Source: a bacterium (lineage in GTDB: Bacteria > Desulfobacterota > Binatia > Binatales > Binataceae). Taken from it: DNA of 64,000 nucleotides. Below are positions 7,041-15,328 of the stretch, piece after piece. Location: the NCBI GenBank assembly GCA_014896235.1, contig JADBKU010000023.1, forward strand, positions 179,946 through 243,945. The letters run 5' to 3'. The notes below the pieces were generated by a model that saw nothing but the letters and a program-made list of their open reading frames with translations, was not told the origin of the DNA and did no database searches. How positions within the stretch are numbered: the first letter of the stretch is position 1; each line of letters opens with the position of its first letter. The position numbers and the translations under genes are program-made.

Positions 7041-7315
7041 GTGAACCAACAAAAGGGCGCATCGTTCATTTCGTCGGGCACGGTGCAGATCCGGTGCATT
7101 GTGCGGCGATGGTGGTGCGCGTCTGGGGAACAGGACCCGATGCCTGCGTCAACCTGTGCGTGTTCCGCGACGGAACGAACGATCGAAATATCGTGATGCC
7201 GCCGGGCCATGAGAATGACATGGTTTTTTGGGCGACGAGCGTCGTGCGCTCCGACGAGGACCAAGCGAAACCCTACTCATGGCATTTTGCCAATGAATGT
7301 AAAAGCGGCGTCTGA
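7037..7315 (+). CDS. Small conserved phage protein, possible moron
   Basis: The 92-residue product has a GRIVHFVG start, an AAMVVRVWG strand, an NLCVFRDGTNDRN segment and a WATSV..S.ED...YSWHF end. This order is familiar from a small beta-rich protein found in many proteobacterial phages, whose function is not known to me. It is bracketed by an exact 23-base repeat carrying the ribosome site, as if the gene had been inserted with duplication of the start region of the following gene. Confidence 0.6.
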   Translation: MSEPTKGRIVHFVGHGADPVHCAAMVVRVWGTGPDACVNLCVFRDGTNDRNIVMPPGHENDMVFWATSVVRSDEDQAKPYSWHFANECKSGV

Positions 7316-7319
7316 AACC

Positions 7320-7342
7320 GCCGAGCTGAAAAAGGAGTCCGG
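7320..7342 (+). repeat. 23-bp direct repeat, copy 2 (ribosome binding site region)
   Basis: This is an exact copy of 7011-7033, placed four bases before the ATG at 7346. It would read in frame as the same C-terminal peptide AELKKESG if linked to the upstream lipoprotein gene. This fits an ancestral junction in which 6747 ran directly into 7346. Confidence 0.9.
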
Positions 7343-7345
7343 AAG

Positions 7346-7696
7346 ATGAGTTTGCTAAGCGCATTGATCGCCGACGGCAAAGCGGCCGCGATGTCCGCCG
7401 AACATTTCCTGGGCGGCGTCGAAAGCGAAGTGGCGGAGACGGTCGCGCCGATGATCGCGCATGTGCGGAGCGCCTTCGTCGACGAGCTCGGCTATCTGAG
7501 CAAGCAGGCGTGGACGGCCGTGAAGGCGCTCGTCGCTGCCTCGATCGAGAAAAACGCGGCCGCGCATCCGAACGATCCCGTCGGCCTGATTCGCGCCGTT
7601 TTCGACGACGTCGCGGCGCAGACGCCGTCGATCGCGGCCGCCGGCGCGTCGCTCGCGCTCCACGGCGTCGTCACCGCGATGGTCGCGGCGCTCTAA
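7346..7696 (+). CDS. Helical phage protein, function unknown
   Basis: The 116-residue product is mostly alpha-helical and alanine-rich, without a signal peptide, and with a mildly hydrophobic end (AAGASLALHGVVTAMVAAL). Its ribosome site lies in the second copy of the 23-base repeat. It lies between the lysis block and the packaging block. I recognise no family. It could associate with the membrane through its C-terminal helix. Confidence 0.5.
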   Translation: MSLLSALIADGKAAAMSAEHFLGGVESEVAETVAPMIAHVRSAFVDELGYLSKQAWTAVKALVAASIEKNAAAHPNDPVGLIRAVFDDVAAQTPSIAAAGASLALHGVVTAMVAAL

Positions 7697-7737
7697 GCTT
7701 CAGCGGCAGGCGCGGCGGCGCGCGGAGTTCGGTTCGC

Positions 7738-8073
7738 ATGGGCGACTGGGTATTTCACTTTGGCAGCTTCGGGCTGGGGGTAATCAATCTCCTGGTGCTC
7801 CTCGCCGTCTGGCTGGGACGCCACACCCTCGTCACGCGCGGCGAGTTCCAGGAGCACGTCGCGGGCGACGGCGCGCGCATCGAGCGCCTGGAAGAGCTGC
7901 ATAAAAGCGGCCCCGGATGGACCAGCGTGAACGATCTGCGCGAGCGCTTCGCCTCCCTCGACGGCAAGCTGCGCGAGGTGGGCGCGAAGCTCGACGCGCT
8001 GAACGGCAATTTCGACCGGCTCGATCGCAGCGTCGACCGCATCGAGCAGCATCTGATTGGAGGGACGCCGTGA
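7738..8073 (+). CDS. DUF2730-like phage protein (Mu gp25-like)
   Basis: The 111-residue product has one transmembrane helix (about 8-28) followed by a long coiled coil containing RIERLEELHKSGP, DLRERFASLDGKLREV and FDRLDRSVDRIEQHL. This layout and its place directly before the gp26-like and DUF3486 genes match the DUF2730 family of Mu-like phages. Its exact role is not established; the family sits at the head of the Mu packaging genes. The stop overlaps the next GTG start. Confidence 0.65.
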   Translation: MGDWVFHFGSFGLGVINLLVLLAVWLGRHTLVTRGEFQEHVAGDGARIERLEELHKSGPGWTSVNDLRERFASLDGKLREVGAKLDALNGNFDRLDRSVDRIEQHLIGGTP

Positions 8074-8366
8074 CGAGCTTCGCCGACCTGATGAACCAAG
8101 ACCGGCGGCTGGTGATCCTGCGCCTGCTCGCGGAGGCGAACTCCGAGGCGAACGAATCGCTCCTGCAGATTGCGCTCGAACGCTTCGGCCATCGGGTAAG
8201 CCGCGACCAGGCGCGCGGCGATCTCGCGTGGCTGAAGGAACAGGGACTGGTCGAGGTCGACGAAATCGCCGGCCTGATGATTGCGCGGCTGACGCAGCGC
8301 GGCTTCGAATGCGCCAACGGAATCGTGACGGTGCCGGGCGTCCGGCGCCCGACGCCGAGAGCGTAG
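8070..8366 (+). CDS. Winged-helix phage protein, Mu gp26-like
   Basis: The 98-residue product starts at GTG 8070 behind GGAGGGA. It has a winged-helix fold pattern: RRLVILRLLAEANSEANESLL, then SRDQARGDLAWLKEQGLVEV, then a wing leading to LTQRGFECANG. Similar ArsR-like small proteins occur at this spot in Mu-like phages between DUF2730 and DUF3486. DNA binding is likely, the target is unknown. Confidence 0.6.
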   Translation: MTSFADLMNQDRRLVILRLLAEANSEANESLLQIALERFGHRVSRDQARGDLAWLKEQGLVEVDEIAGLMIARLTQRGFECANGIVTVPGVRRPTPRA

Positions 8367-8915
8367 ATGCGGCGCAGCAAGGTCGAGCGGATGCCCGCCG
8401 AACTGCGGGCCGAGATCGAGCGGCGATGGCGCGAGGGCGCGTTCACGCTGGATGAGCTGATGGCGTTCGTGCGCGAGCGGAAGGCCGACGCCGCCAGCGA
8501 TCCCGAGCATGGCGTAAGCCGCAGCGGACTGCATCGCTACCTCAAGGGCTTCGAGGCGAATTTCGAGAAGATGCGCCGCGCGAACGAAATCGCCGGTTAT
8601 TGGGCGAATAAATTCGGCGCGGAGCCGCGCGTCACGCGGATGCTCCAGCAGCTTCTGGCCACGCTCGCGATGCGCACGCTGGAGGCGCAGGGCGAATCGC
8701 CGGAACCGACGGACGGCAAGGACCTCTTTTTCCTGACCGCCGCGATCAAGAACTTGGTCGCCGCCGAAAAGACCGACGCCGACCGCGAGGCGCGCGTGCG
8801 CGAGACCCTGCGCAGGGAGCTGGCCGCGAAACTCGACCGCGCCGAAAAAGCGGCGGCGCCCGATCAGGACGCGGCGTTCGAGCGCGCGCGCGAAATGGTG
8901 CGGGGACTGCTGTGA
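8367..8915 (+). CDS. DUF3486 family protein, probable terminase small subunit (Mu gp27-like)
   Basis: The 182-residue product opens with RRSKVERMPAELRAEIERR, then ftLDELMAFV-type and GVSRSGLHRYLKGFE segments, which are characteristic of DUF3486. The family includes Mu gp27, thought to be the DNA-recognition subunit of the packaging motor. The C-terminal part is a charged helix. It lies directly upstream of the large terminase with a four-base overlap. Confidence 0.78.
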   Translation: MRRSKVERMPAELRAEIERRWREGAFTLDELMAFVRERKADAASDPEHGVSRSGLHRYLKGFEANFEKMRRANEIAGYWANKFGAEPRVTRMLQQLLATLAMRTLEAQGESPEPTDGKDLFFLTAAIKNLVAAEKTDADREARVRETLRRELAAKLDRAEKAAAPDQDAAFERAREMVRGLL

Positions 8916-10258
8916 GCGAACCGCTGATCAAATTGCTGCCGTACCAGCGGGCATGGCTCGCGGACCCGGCGCGCTTCAAGATCGCGATGGTCGCGCGGCA
9001 GTGCGGCAAGACCAAGTTCATGGGCGCGCTGGAAGTGGTCGAGGATTGCCTTGCGGCGGAAGCGCGCGGCGAACGGTCGCGATGGATTTGGCTGTCGCGC
9101 GGCGAGCGCCAGGCGATCGAGGCGGTCGAAGAGGGCCTCAAGCCGCTCTGCAAGATTTACGGCGCCGCGTTCGAGGCGGCCGAATACGAATGGTCCGACG
9201 GCGGTCCGAAGTACAAGGCGAGCGAGATCGTCTTTCCCGGCGGCTCGCGGGTCACCGCGTTGCCGGCGAATCCCGACACCGCCCGCGGCTTCACGGCCAA
9301 CGTCGTGCTCGACGAGTTCGCGTTCCATCGCGATAGCCGCGCGATCTGGCGCGCGCTCTTCCCGGTCATCTCGCGCAACGGCCTGAAGCTGCGCGTGCTC
9401 AGCACGCCAAACGGGAAGAACAATAAATTCTACGAGTTGATGACGAGCGCGGACCGCGGCTGGTCGCGCCATCGGGTCGATATCTATCAGGCCGTCGCGC
9501 AGGGGCTCGACCGGAATATCGACGAGCTGCGCGAGGCGTGCGGCGACCAGGACGCGTGGGAGCAGGAGTTCGAGCTGAAATGGCTCGACGAGGGGTCGTC
9601 GTGGCTTGACTTCGATCTGATTACCGCGTGCGAAGACGCCGACGCCGGCGATCCCGCGAAATACGCCGGCGGCTTCTGTTACGCCGGCAACGATATCGCC
9701 GCGTCGGGCAGCGACCTGTGGATTTTCTGGGTGCTGGAGGCGGTCGGCGACGTTTTCTGGACGCGCGAAATCCGCACGCTCCGGCGCGCCTCGTTCGCCG
9801 AGCAGGACGCCGCGATGGCCGAGCTGATGGCGGCGTACCGGATCGTGCGCTGCGGGATGGACCAGACCGGGATGGGCGAGAAGCCGGTCGAGGACGCCGG
9901 GCGCCGCTATCCGGGCCGCATCGAGGGCGTCGTCTTCACGCCCGCGTCGAAGCTCGCGATCGCGACGATCGGCAAGCAGGCGTTCGAGGATCGCAAGGTG
10001 CGGATTCCCGCCGGCGATTCGATCCTGCGCGCCGACCTGCATAAGCCGCGGCGCGTGACCGGCCCGACCGGGATTCCGCGGCTCGTCGCCGAACGCGACG
10101 GCGCGGGCCACGCCGACCGCTTCTGGGCGCTGATGCTGGCGCTCGCGGCCGGAGACGCGGCGCGCTATCCCGCGCCGGATATTTTCGTGGGCGACGACGA
10201 CGGCGACGATTTCGACGAGGCGGCCGCGTACGCGCGGCGGAGGGGATTAGGCGCCTGA
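8912..10258 (+). CDS. Terminase large subunit (Mu gp28-like)
   Basis: The 448-residue packaging ATPase-nuclease starts with GTG. The Walker A-like motif is ARQCGKTKF (Lys33), and Walker B is VVLDE (Asp134-Glu135), followed by the coupling segment LRVLSTPNGKNNKFYE. The nuclease half has the acidic positions in GNDIAAS (about 260), CGMDQTGMGEKPVED and the terminal GHADRFWALMLALA. This order matches the gp28 branch of terminases in transposable phages. It is coupled to the DUF3486 gene upstream and to the portal gene downstream. Confidence 0.9.
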   Translation: MSEPLIKLLPYQRAWLADPARFKIAMVARQCGKTKFMGALEVVEDCLAAEARGERSRWIWLSRGERQAIEAVEEGLKPLCKIYGAAFEAAEYEWSDGGPKYKASEIVFPGGSRVTALPANPDTARGFTANVVLDEFAFHRDSRAIWRALFPVISRNGLKLRVLSTPNGKNNKFYELMTSADRGWSRHRVDIYQAVAQGLDRNIDELREACGDQDAWEQEFELKWLDEGSSWLDFDLITACEDADAGDPAKYAGGFCYAGNDIAASGSDLWIFWVLEAVGDVFWTREIRTLRRASFAEQDAAMAELMAAYRIVRCGMDQTGMGEKPVEDAGRRYPGRIEGVVFTPASKLAIATIGKQAFEDRKVRIPAGDSILRADLHKPRRVTGPTGIPRLVAERDGAGHADRFWALMLALAAGDAARYPAPDIFVGDDDGDDFDEAAAYARRRGLGA

Positions 10259-12369
10259 TGGGCCTCTTCGACCGAATCCTGCGCCGCAAGGCCGCGCCGA
10301 TCCAGCGCGGCGAGCGCTGGCGCATGGGCGAGCTGGAAACGGCGGCGATGAACACGAAGCCGCCGATCCTGAACCCGTGGCTGACGACCACCCCGATCTA
10401 TCCGACCGGCGACTATTTCGTCTATTCGACGCAGGGTTTCGAGCGCAACGAGCTGGTCTATGCCGGCATGCGCCGCATCATGGACGCGGTCGCGATGACG
10501 CCGCTGCGCATCTACGACGCGCACGGCAACCCGATCGATAACCATCCGGCGCGCAAGCTGCTCGAACGGCCGAATCCGTTCATGGGCGAGCATCTCTTGT
10601 GGGAGATGACCGTCCTCTATCTCTATCTCGCCGGACAGATGTTCTGGGTCAAGGTGCATGCGCGCGGCGGCGCGGTCGTGGAGCTGTGGCCGCTGCGGCC
10701 CGACCGCGTCCGCATCCTGCCGTCGAACACCGAGTATATCGCCGGCTATATCTATGAGATCGGCGGCCGGCAATTCCCGCTCGATCGCGCGGACGTGATC
10801 GAGTTCAAGTTCACGCATCCGATTTACGAGTATCTCGGCCTTTCGCCGCTGCAGGCCGCGCTGCGCCGGATCGCGATCGACAACGAGGCCGCGGACTTCA
10901 CCAAGGTGATTTTCCAGAACCTGGCGATTCCGGGCGTCGCGATCGAAACCCAGCAGGCGATCGATCAGGCGGTCGCGGACCGGCTCACGACCAAATGGAT
11001 GAACCGCTTCGGCGGCGCGAACCGCGGCAAGCCGATGTTCATGCAGGCGGGGATGAAGGTCACGCGGGTCGCGCTCACGATGCAGGAGCTGGCGTTCCCG
11101 GAGCTGGACGCCGCGAATCAGACGCGCGTGCTGATGGCGCTCGGCGTGCCGCCGATTCTGGTCGGCGCGACCGCCGGCCTCGACGCCAGCACCTATTCGA
11201 ATTACGAGCAGGCGCGGGCGAGCTTTTACGAGGACACGATCCAGCCGCTGCAGGCGCGGATCGATGACCGCATCAATCACGACCTGATCGAGGCGGATTT
11301 CGACGGCGCCGGAAAGATCGAGGCGCGGTTCGACACCTCCGAGGTCGCCGCGCTCCGCCTGGTGCGCCAGCAGCGGCATGACGCGGCGCTCAAAGCGCTC
11401 GCGGCGGGGGCGATTACGCTCAACGATTATCGCGCCCGGATCGGCGAACGGGCCGTCGCCGGCGGCGACATCTACCTGCGGCCGATCAATCTCGTCGCGG
11501 TGCCGGCCGCCAACGCCGCCGAAAATCCGGCGGCGCCCGCGCCCGCGAAACCGCCGGAGTCGAAAGCGCTCGCAAACGCCAGCGGCGCCCAGAACGTCGA
11601 AGCGGCGAAGAAACTCGCGCTCAGCCGGCTCGCCCGCGTCGACGCCTTCCGCCCGAAGTTCGAGGCCTGGGCGCGCGGCGAGTTCCGGCGCGAGGGGCGC
11701 GACGTGATGCGCGTGTTCGATTACCAGACCAAGGCGCTGACCAAGGATCAGGCGGCCGCGATCGTCGCGGAGCTGGCCGCGCTGGAGGCGCAATGGCGGC
11801 GCGAGATCGAGGAATCGTCGGCGCCGCTGATTTTCGGCGCGATGGAAAACGCCGGCGATACGATCGGCGCGGAAATCGGAATCGATTTCGATCTGAGCAA
11901 CCAGGGGCTGATCGATTTCGTGCGCGGCTATGCGTTCAAGTTCGCGCAAAAGCTTTCGGCGACCTCCGCGCAGGACGTGAAGGACCTGATTCTGAAGAGC
12001 CTCGAAGAGGGCTGGTCGCACAAGGAACTGCGCGACGCGCTGGCCGAAAAGTTTTCGGAATGGGAAACGAGCCGCGCCGAGATGGTGGCGCATACGGAGA
12101 CGATGCGGGCGGTGAACGCGGCCGCGGTCGAGAGCTATCGCCGCGCCGGCGTCAAGTACAAGGTCTGGGTCGCCGACCCCGACGCGTGTCCATACTGCGC
12201 CGCGATGGACGGCACGGTCGTGGGCGTCGACGACGACTATTTCAAGGTCGGCGACACTTACCATCCGAACGGCGCGGAACGGCCGATGACGATCTCGTAC
12301 GAGGACGTCGCCGGTCCGCCGCTCCATCCGAATTGCCGGTGCGTCACGCGGGCGGAGGCCGGAGTTTGA
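10258..12369 (+). CDS. Portal protein fused to MuF/SPP1 gp7-like head morphogenesis domain
   Basis: The 703-residue product joins two usually separate proteins. Residues 1 to about 410 are an HK97-type portal (ERNELVYAGMRRI, RPNPFMGEHLLWE, LWPLRPDRVRI, GLSPLQAALRRI, DASTYSNYEQARASFYEDTIQPL). An Ala/Pro linker spans about 415-450. Residues about 450-703 carry the MuF domain, with the DPDACPYCAAMDGTVVG and HPNCRC motifs. The portal forms the DNA entry ring; MuF-type proteins are minor head components, some ejected with DNA. No stop or frameshift separates the parts. Confidence 0.9.
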   Translation: MGLFDRILRRKAAPIQRGERWRMGELETAAMNTKPPILNPWLTTTPIYPTGDYFVYSTQGFERNELVYAGMRRIMDAVAMTPLRIYDAHGNPIDNHPARKLLERPNPFMGEHLLWEMTVLYLYLAGQMFWVKVHARGGAVVELWPLRPDRVRILPSNTEYIAGYIYEIGGRQFPLDRADVIEFKFTHPIYEYLGLSPLQAALRRIAIDNEAADFTKVIFQNLAIPGVAIETQQAIDQAVADRLTTKWMNRFGGANRGKPMFMQAGMKVTRVALTMQELAFPELDAANQTRVLMALGVPPILVGATAGLDASTYSNYEQARASFYEDTIQPLQARIDDRINHDLIEADFDGAGKIEARFDTSEVAALRLVRQQRHDAALKALAAGAITLNDYRARIGERAVAGGDIYLRPINLVAVPAANAAENPAAPAPAKPPESKALANASGAQNVEAAKKLALSRLARVDAFRPKFEAWARGEFRREGRDVMRVFDYQTKALTKDQAAAIVAELAALEAQWRREIEESSAPLIFGAMENAGDTIGAEIGIDFDLSNQGLIDFVRGYAFKFAQKLSATSAQDVKDLILKSLEEGWSHKELRDALAEKFSEWETSRAEMVAHTETMRAVNAAAVESYRRAGVKYKVWVADPDACPYCAAMDGTVVGVDDDYFKVGDTYHPNGAERPMTISYEDVAGPPLHPNCRCVTRAEAGV

Positions 12370-12503
12370 AAATTTCGCGCATAAACGCCCCAGGAACGGC
12401 CGGCGAAGCGCGGGGCATACCAATCCCCGTCCAAAATTTCTTGAAGGCGTTGAAGGCTGGTTTGAAGGCCGTTGAATGGGGTCTCGAGGAGAAGGTCGGG
12501 TGA
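12366..12503 (+). CDS. Possible small leader ORF before the RRM gene
   Basis: A 45-codon frame begins with TTG overlapping the portal stop and ends with TGA overlapping the GTG of the RRM gene, so coupling is possible on both sides. The C-terminal half would form an amphipathic helix (VQNFLKALKAGLKAVEWGLEE), encoded by a run of TTGAAGGC-like octamers. No family is recognised. It might instead be an untranslated leader with regulatory repeats. Confidence 0.3.
   Translation: MKISRINAPGTAGEARGIPIPVQNFLKALKAGLKAVEWGLEEKVG
12441..12479 (+). repeat. Four TTGAAGGC-type octamers upstream of the RRM gene
   Basis: TTGAAGGC occurs exactly at 12441, 12450 and 12462, and a variant TTGAATGG at 12472, all within 39 bases and about 20 bases before the GTG of the RRM gene. 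The spacing is 9, 12 and 10 bases. The run may be a protein- or RNA-binding array, or simply coding for an amphipathic helix in the small frame that spans it. Confidence 0.6.
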
Positions 12504-12802
12504 ATAACCGGTTGTTCGTCGCAAATCTGGCGTGGGCGGTGACCGCCGACGAGCTTAAACGCGCTTTTGCATCGGCCGGCGTCGTCCGCGACGCCTTCGT
12601 TCCGGTCGCGCCCGACGGGCGCTCGCGCGGCCACGGTTTCGTCGAGATGGCGACCGCGGAGGAGGCGGCGCGGGCGATCGAGGAGCTGGCCGGTCTCGAA
12701 CTGCATGGACGGCCGATTCGCATCGAATATCGCAACGAGCGCCCGGAGCGGAATCGCGAGCGCGCCGGCCACGCGCGGCCGGGCATGAGGAGGTTCGCAT
12801 GA
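12500..12802 (+). CDS. RRM-domain RNA-binding protein inside the phage head operon
   Basis: The 100-residue product is a single RNA recognition motif. RNP2 is LFVANL (residues 5-10), RNP1 is RGHGFVEM (43-50), and the typical AEEAARAIEEL helix and HGRPIRIEY last strand follow. A basic tail (NERPERNRERAGHARPGMRR) ends the protein. Bacterial RRM proteins of this size bind single-stranded RNA. Translation starts at GTG 12500 after AGGAGAAGG. Its stop overlaps the prohead protease start, so it is an integral gene of the head operon. Its presence in a phage structural module is unusual. The aromatic at RNP1 position 3 is replaced by His45. Confidence 0.88.
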   Translation: MNNRLFVANLAWAVTADELKRAFASAGVVRDAFVPVAPDGRSRGHGFVEMATAEEAARAIEELAGLELHGRPIRIEYRNERPERNRERAGHARPGMRRFA

Positions 12803-13992
12803 GCCGTGCAAATCCCGATTACGAGCGCCTGATCATCCCGTGCGAGTTCAAGCTGCTCTCGCCCGAGAGCGCCGAAGACGGCGGCATGATCGAGGGCTAC
12901 GCGGCGACTTTCGACACGCGCCATGAATCCGGCGACCGCGTGATGCGCGGCGCATTCAAAAAGACGATTCAGGAGCGCGTGAAGAAGGGGATGGTGCCGC
13001 TGCTGGATTCGCATCAGTGGGATATCGCGCACACGCTCGGCACGGTGACCGATGCGGCCGAAGACTCGAAGGGTCTTCATTTCACTGCGAAGTTCTCGAA
13101 AGCGCCCAGCGTTCAGGATGCGCGCCAGAAGATGGCGGAGGGCCACATCAATCGGCTCTCGATCGGCTTTCTGCCGGTGCGCGAAAATTCAGAGGCCTAT
13201 GATCTCGATACGGGCGATCCGATTCCCGCGAACGAGCATCGCGGCTCCGCACGCCGGATCGGAATCGGCCGTCAGCTCCATGAGCTGAAGCTGTTCGAGA
13301 TTTCCGGCGTGCCGCTCGCCGACGATCCGAACGCGACGATCCGCGAAGTCCATACGATCGTGCCGTTCCAGGACCTGCCGCTCGCGCCGCGCGATCGGCC
13401 GTGGGACGCGGCGGCGGCCGTCGCGCGCGTGCGCGAATGGGCCGGCGGCGAAAAGATCAACTGGGCGCGTTATCGCCGCGCCTTCGTCTGGTACGACAAG
13501 GACAAGGCCGACGAGTACGGCTCCTACAAGCTGCCGATCGCCGACGTGATCGACGGCGAGCTGATGGCCGTGCCGCGCGGAATCTTCGCCGCCGCGGCCG
13601 TGCTCGAAGGCGCGCGCGGCGGCGCCGATCTGAACGATCCCGATTCCGGCGGCGACGAAAAAGCGGGCGCCCGCAGGCATCTCGAACGCTATTACGCCAA
13701 GATGGCGCATCAGTGGCATGACGATTCGATCGTCGCGCCCTGGAACAAAAAATCGCTCGACCTGATCGTGGCGCACGCCGCGATCGGCGTGTATGATTTC
13801 GACGAAGTTCGCAACGCCGCCTGCGAGTTCTTTTCGGCGCTCAAGCCGGAGGACCGGGGCAGGCTGCTCGCCGAACTCTCCGCCGGGCCGGTTATTCCAC
13901 CCACGGATGATGGCGAAAGGGAGCTGGCCGCGCTCAAGGCGCGGTCGGTCAGGCTCGAAAACGCAATCACCCGATGGAGGGATAACCAGTGA
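12799..13992 (+). CDS. HK97-type prohead protease with long C-terminal extension
   Basis: The 397-residue product contains the U35 protease domain in about residues 1-190: GYAATFDTRHESGDRVMRGAF, the catalytic His in LLDSHQ, and a serine-bearing NRLSIGF segment, then ELKLFEISGVPLADDPNA. Family members are often near 200 residues. The extra 200 residues include FVWYDKDKADEYGSYKLPIADV and PRGIFAAAAVLEGARGG, a pattern seen as an added domain in some phage structural proteins, and a helical end that may be a scaffold. It cleaves scaffold/delta domains during head maturation. It is coupled to the capsid gene. Confidence 0.85.
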   Translation: MSRANPDYERLIIPCEFKLLSPESAEDGGMIEGYAATFDTRHESGDRVMRGAFKKTIQERVKKGMVPLLDSHQWDIAHTLGTVTDAAEDSKGLHFTAKFSKAPSVQDARQKMAEGHINRLSIGFLPVRENSEAYDLDTGDPIPANEHRGSARRIGIGRQLHELKLFEISGVPLADDPNATIREVHTIVPFQDLPLAPRDRPWDAAAAVARVREWAGGEKINWARYRRAFVWYDKDKADEYGSYKLPIADVIDGELMAVPRGIFAAAAVLEGARGGADLNDPDSGGDEKAGARRHLERYYAKMAHQWHDDSIVAPWNKKSLDLIVAHAAIGVYDFDEVRNAACEFFSALKPEDRGRLLAELSAGPVIPPTDDGERELAALKARSVRLENAITRWRDNQ

Positions 13993-15296
13993 CCGCCAAT
14001 GAATATCAGGCCCTCGCGATCGAAGCGCATCGCAAGGGCCAAGCGCTCATCACCCAGTTCGATATCGACCGGAAATCGCTTTCGGCCGATCAAGCCGCCG
14101 CGCGGCAGAAGGAAATCACCGCGCAGGCGAGCGCCTTTTTCGACGAGGCCGAGCGCCATTCGGCGTCGGCCGAGGCCGCGCTCCGCAGCGAGCAGATCGA
14201 AAAGAAGCTCGCCGCGCCGGAGCGCAAGTTTCCGTTCGCCGATCCGGGCCGCTACGAAAACGCGGGCGCGCCCGGCGATCTGCGCTCCAAGATGCTCGCG
14301 TCGCCGGAGTACAAGTCCGCAATCCTCGCGTACCTCACGCAGGGCGATCGCGCGCTGGCGAATCCGGCGCATGCGAAAATGCTGCTCGAAACGAAGGCGC
14401 TCTCGCCCCTCACCGACCCCGAGGGCGGCTTTCTGCTCAACACCGAGCAGCGCACGGAGGTGATCCGGAAGCTGCGCAACCTGGTCTTTATCCGTGCCCA
14501 CGCCACCGAAATCCGCACGCAGGCCGCCCAGGTCACGTTCCCGACCTTCGACCCTGCCGATTCGCAGACCGCGCCGTCGCAGGTGCAGCCGAACGCCGCG
14601 ATTCGGCAGCTCTCGCTGAGCAATGTCTTCGGCAAACCGGCCTTCACGCCGCATAAAAAGGCCGAAGTGTTCCAGATTCCGATGGAGCTGGTCGAAGACG
14701 CCGCCGTCGACGTGACCGCGCTGCTCACCGATTTCATGGCGATGCGGTTCGCGGAAGTCGAGGAGAACGATTTTATCAACGGCACCGGCGTCAACGCGCC
14801 CGTGGGCCTGGTCACCGCGCTGACGAAAAACTCGCTGCCGTCGGTCGCGATCGCGGGCACGGGCACCGCGATGGTCCCCGAGGATATCGTCAAGACCGTT
14901 TACGGGATGCGGGCGGCTTATCGGACCGGCGCGAGCTGGCTGATGCATCGGCTGGTCGTGCAGGCGGTGCGCCTGTTCCGGACCGATATCGGCGGCGCCG
15001 GCACCGGCATGTTCATGTTCCAGCCCTCGATGCAGGCCGGCCAGCCGCCGACGCTGTTCGGCTACCCGCTGTATGAATCGGAATTTTTCACGAATCCGTA
15101 CGCGGGTTCCGCGGGCGCGCCGATGATGATGTTCGGCGACCTGAAATACTACTGGATCGTCGATCGGATCGACCTGATGATCCAGCGGCTGAACGAACTC
15201 TACGCCGCGAACGACCAGGTGGGCTTCCGGCTGCGCAAGCGCTACGACGCCGCGCCGGTGCTCGCCGATCCGTTCCTGTTCCTGACCCGGAACTGA
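13989..15296 (+). CDS. Major capsid protein, HK97 fold
   Basis: The 435-residue product starts with GTG overlapping the protease stop. Residues 1 to about 100 are a helical, charged delta-like region. The capsid core follows, with EGGFLLNTEQRTEVIRKLR, FGKPAFTPHKKAEVFQIPMELVEDA, ENDFINGTG and a C-terminal RKRYDAAPVLADPF. This matches HK97 gp5-type capsids. The delta region would be removed by the upstream protease, the likely cut being shortly before about residue 110, which I infer rather than see. Confidence 0.92.
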   Translation: MTANEYQALAIEAHRKGQALITQFDIDRKSLSADQAAARQKEITAQASAFFDEAERHSASAEAALRSEQIEKKLAAPERKFPFADPGRYENAGAPGDLRSKMLASPEYKSAILAYLTQGDRALANPAHAKMLLETKALSPLTDPEGGFLLNTEQRTEVIRKLRNLVFIRAHATEIRTQAAQVTFPTFDPADSQTAPSQVQPNAAIRQLSLSNVFGKPAFTPHKKAEVFQIPMELVEDAAVDVTALLTDFMAMRFAEVEENDFINGTGVNAPVGLVTALTKNSLPSVAIAGTGTAMVPEDIVKTVYGMRAAYRTGASWLMHRLVVQAVRLFRTDIGGAGTGMFMFQPSMQAGQPPTLFGYPLYESEFFTNPYAGSAGAPMMMFGDLKYYWIVDRIDLMIQRLNELYAANDQVGFRLRKRYDAAPVLADPFLFLTRN

Positions 15297-15328
15297 GCGG
15301 CGCGAAACAGCAAAGCAGGAGGGAGAAA

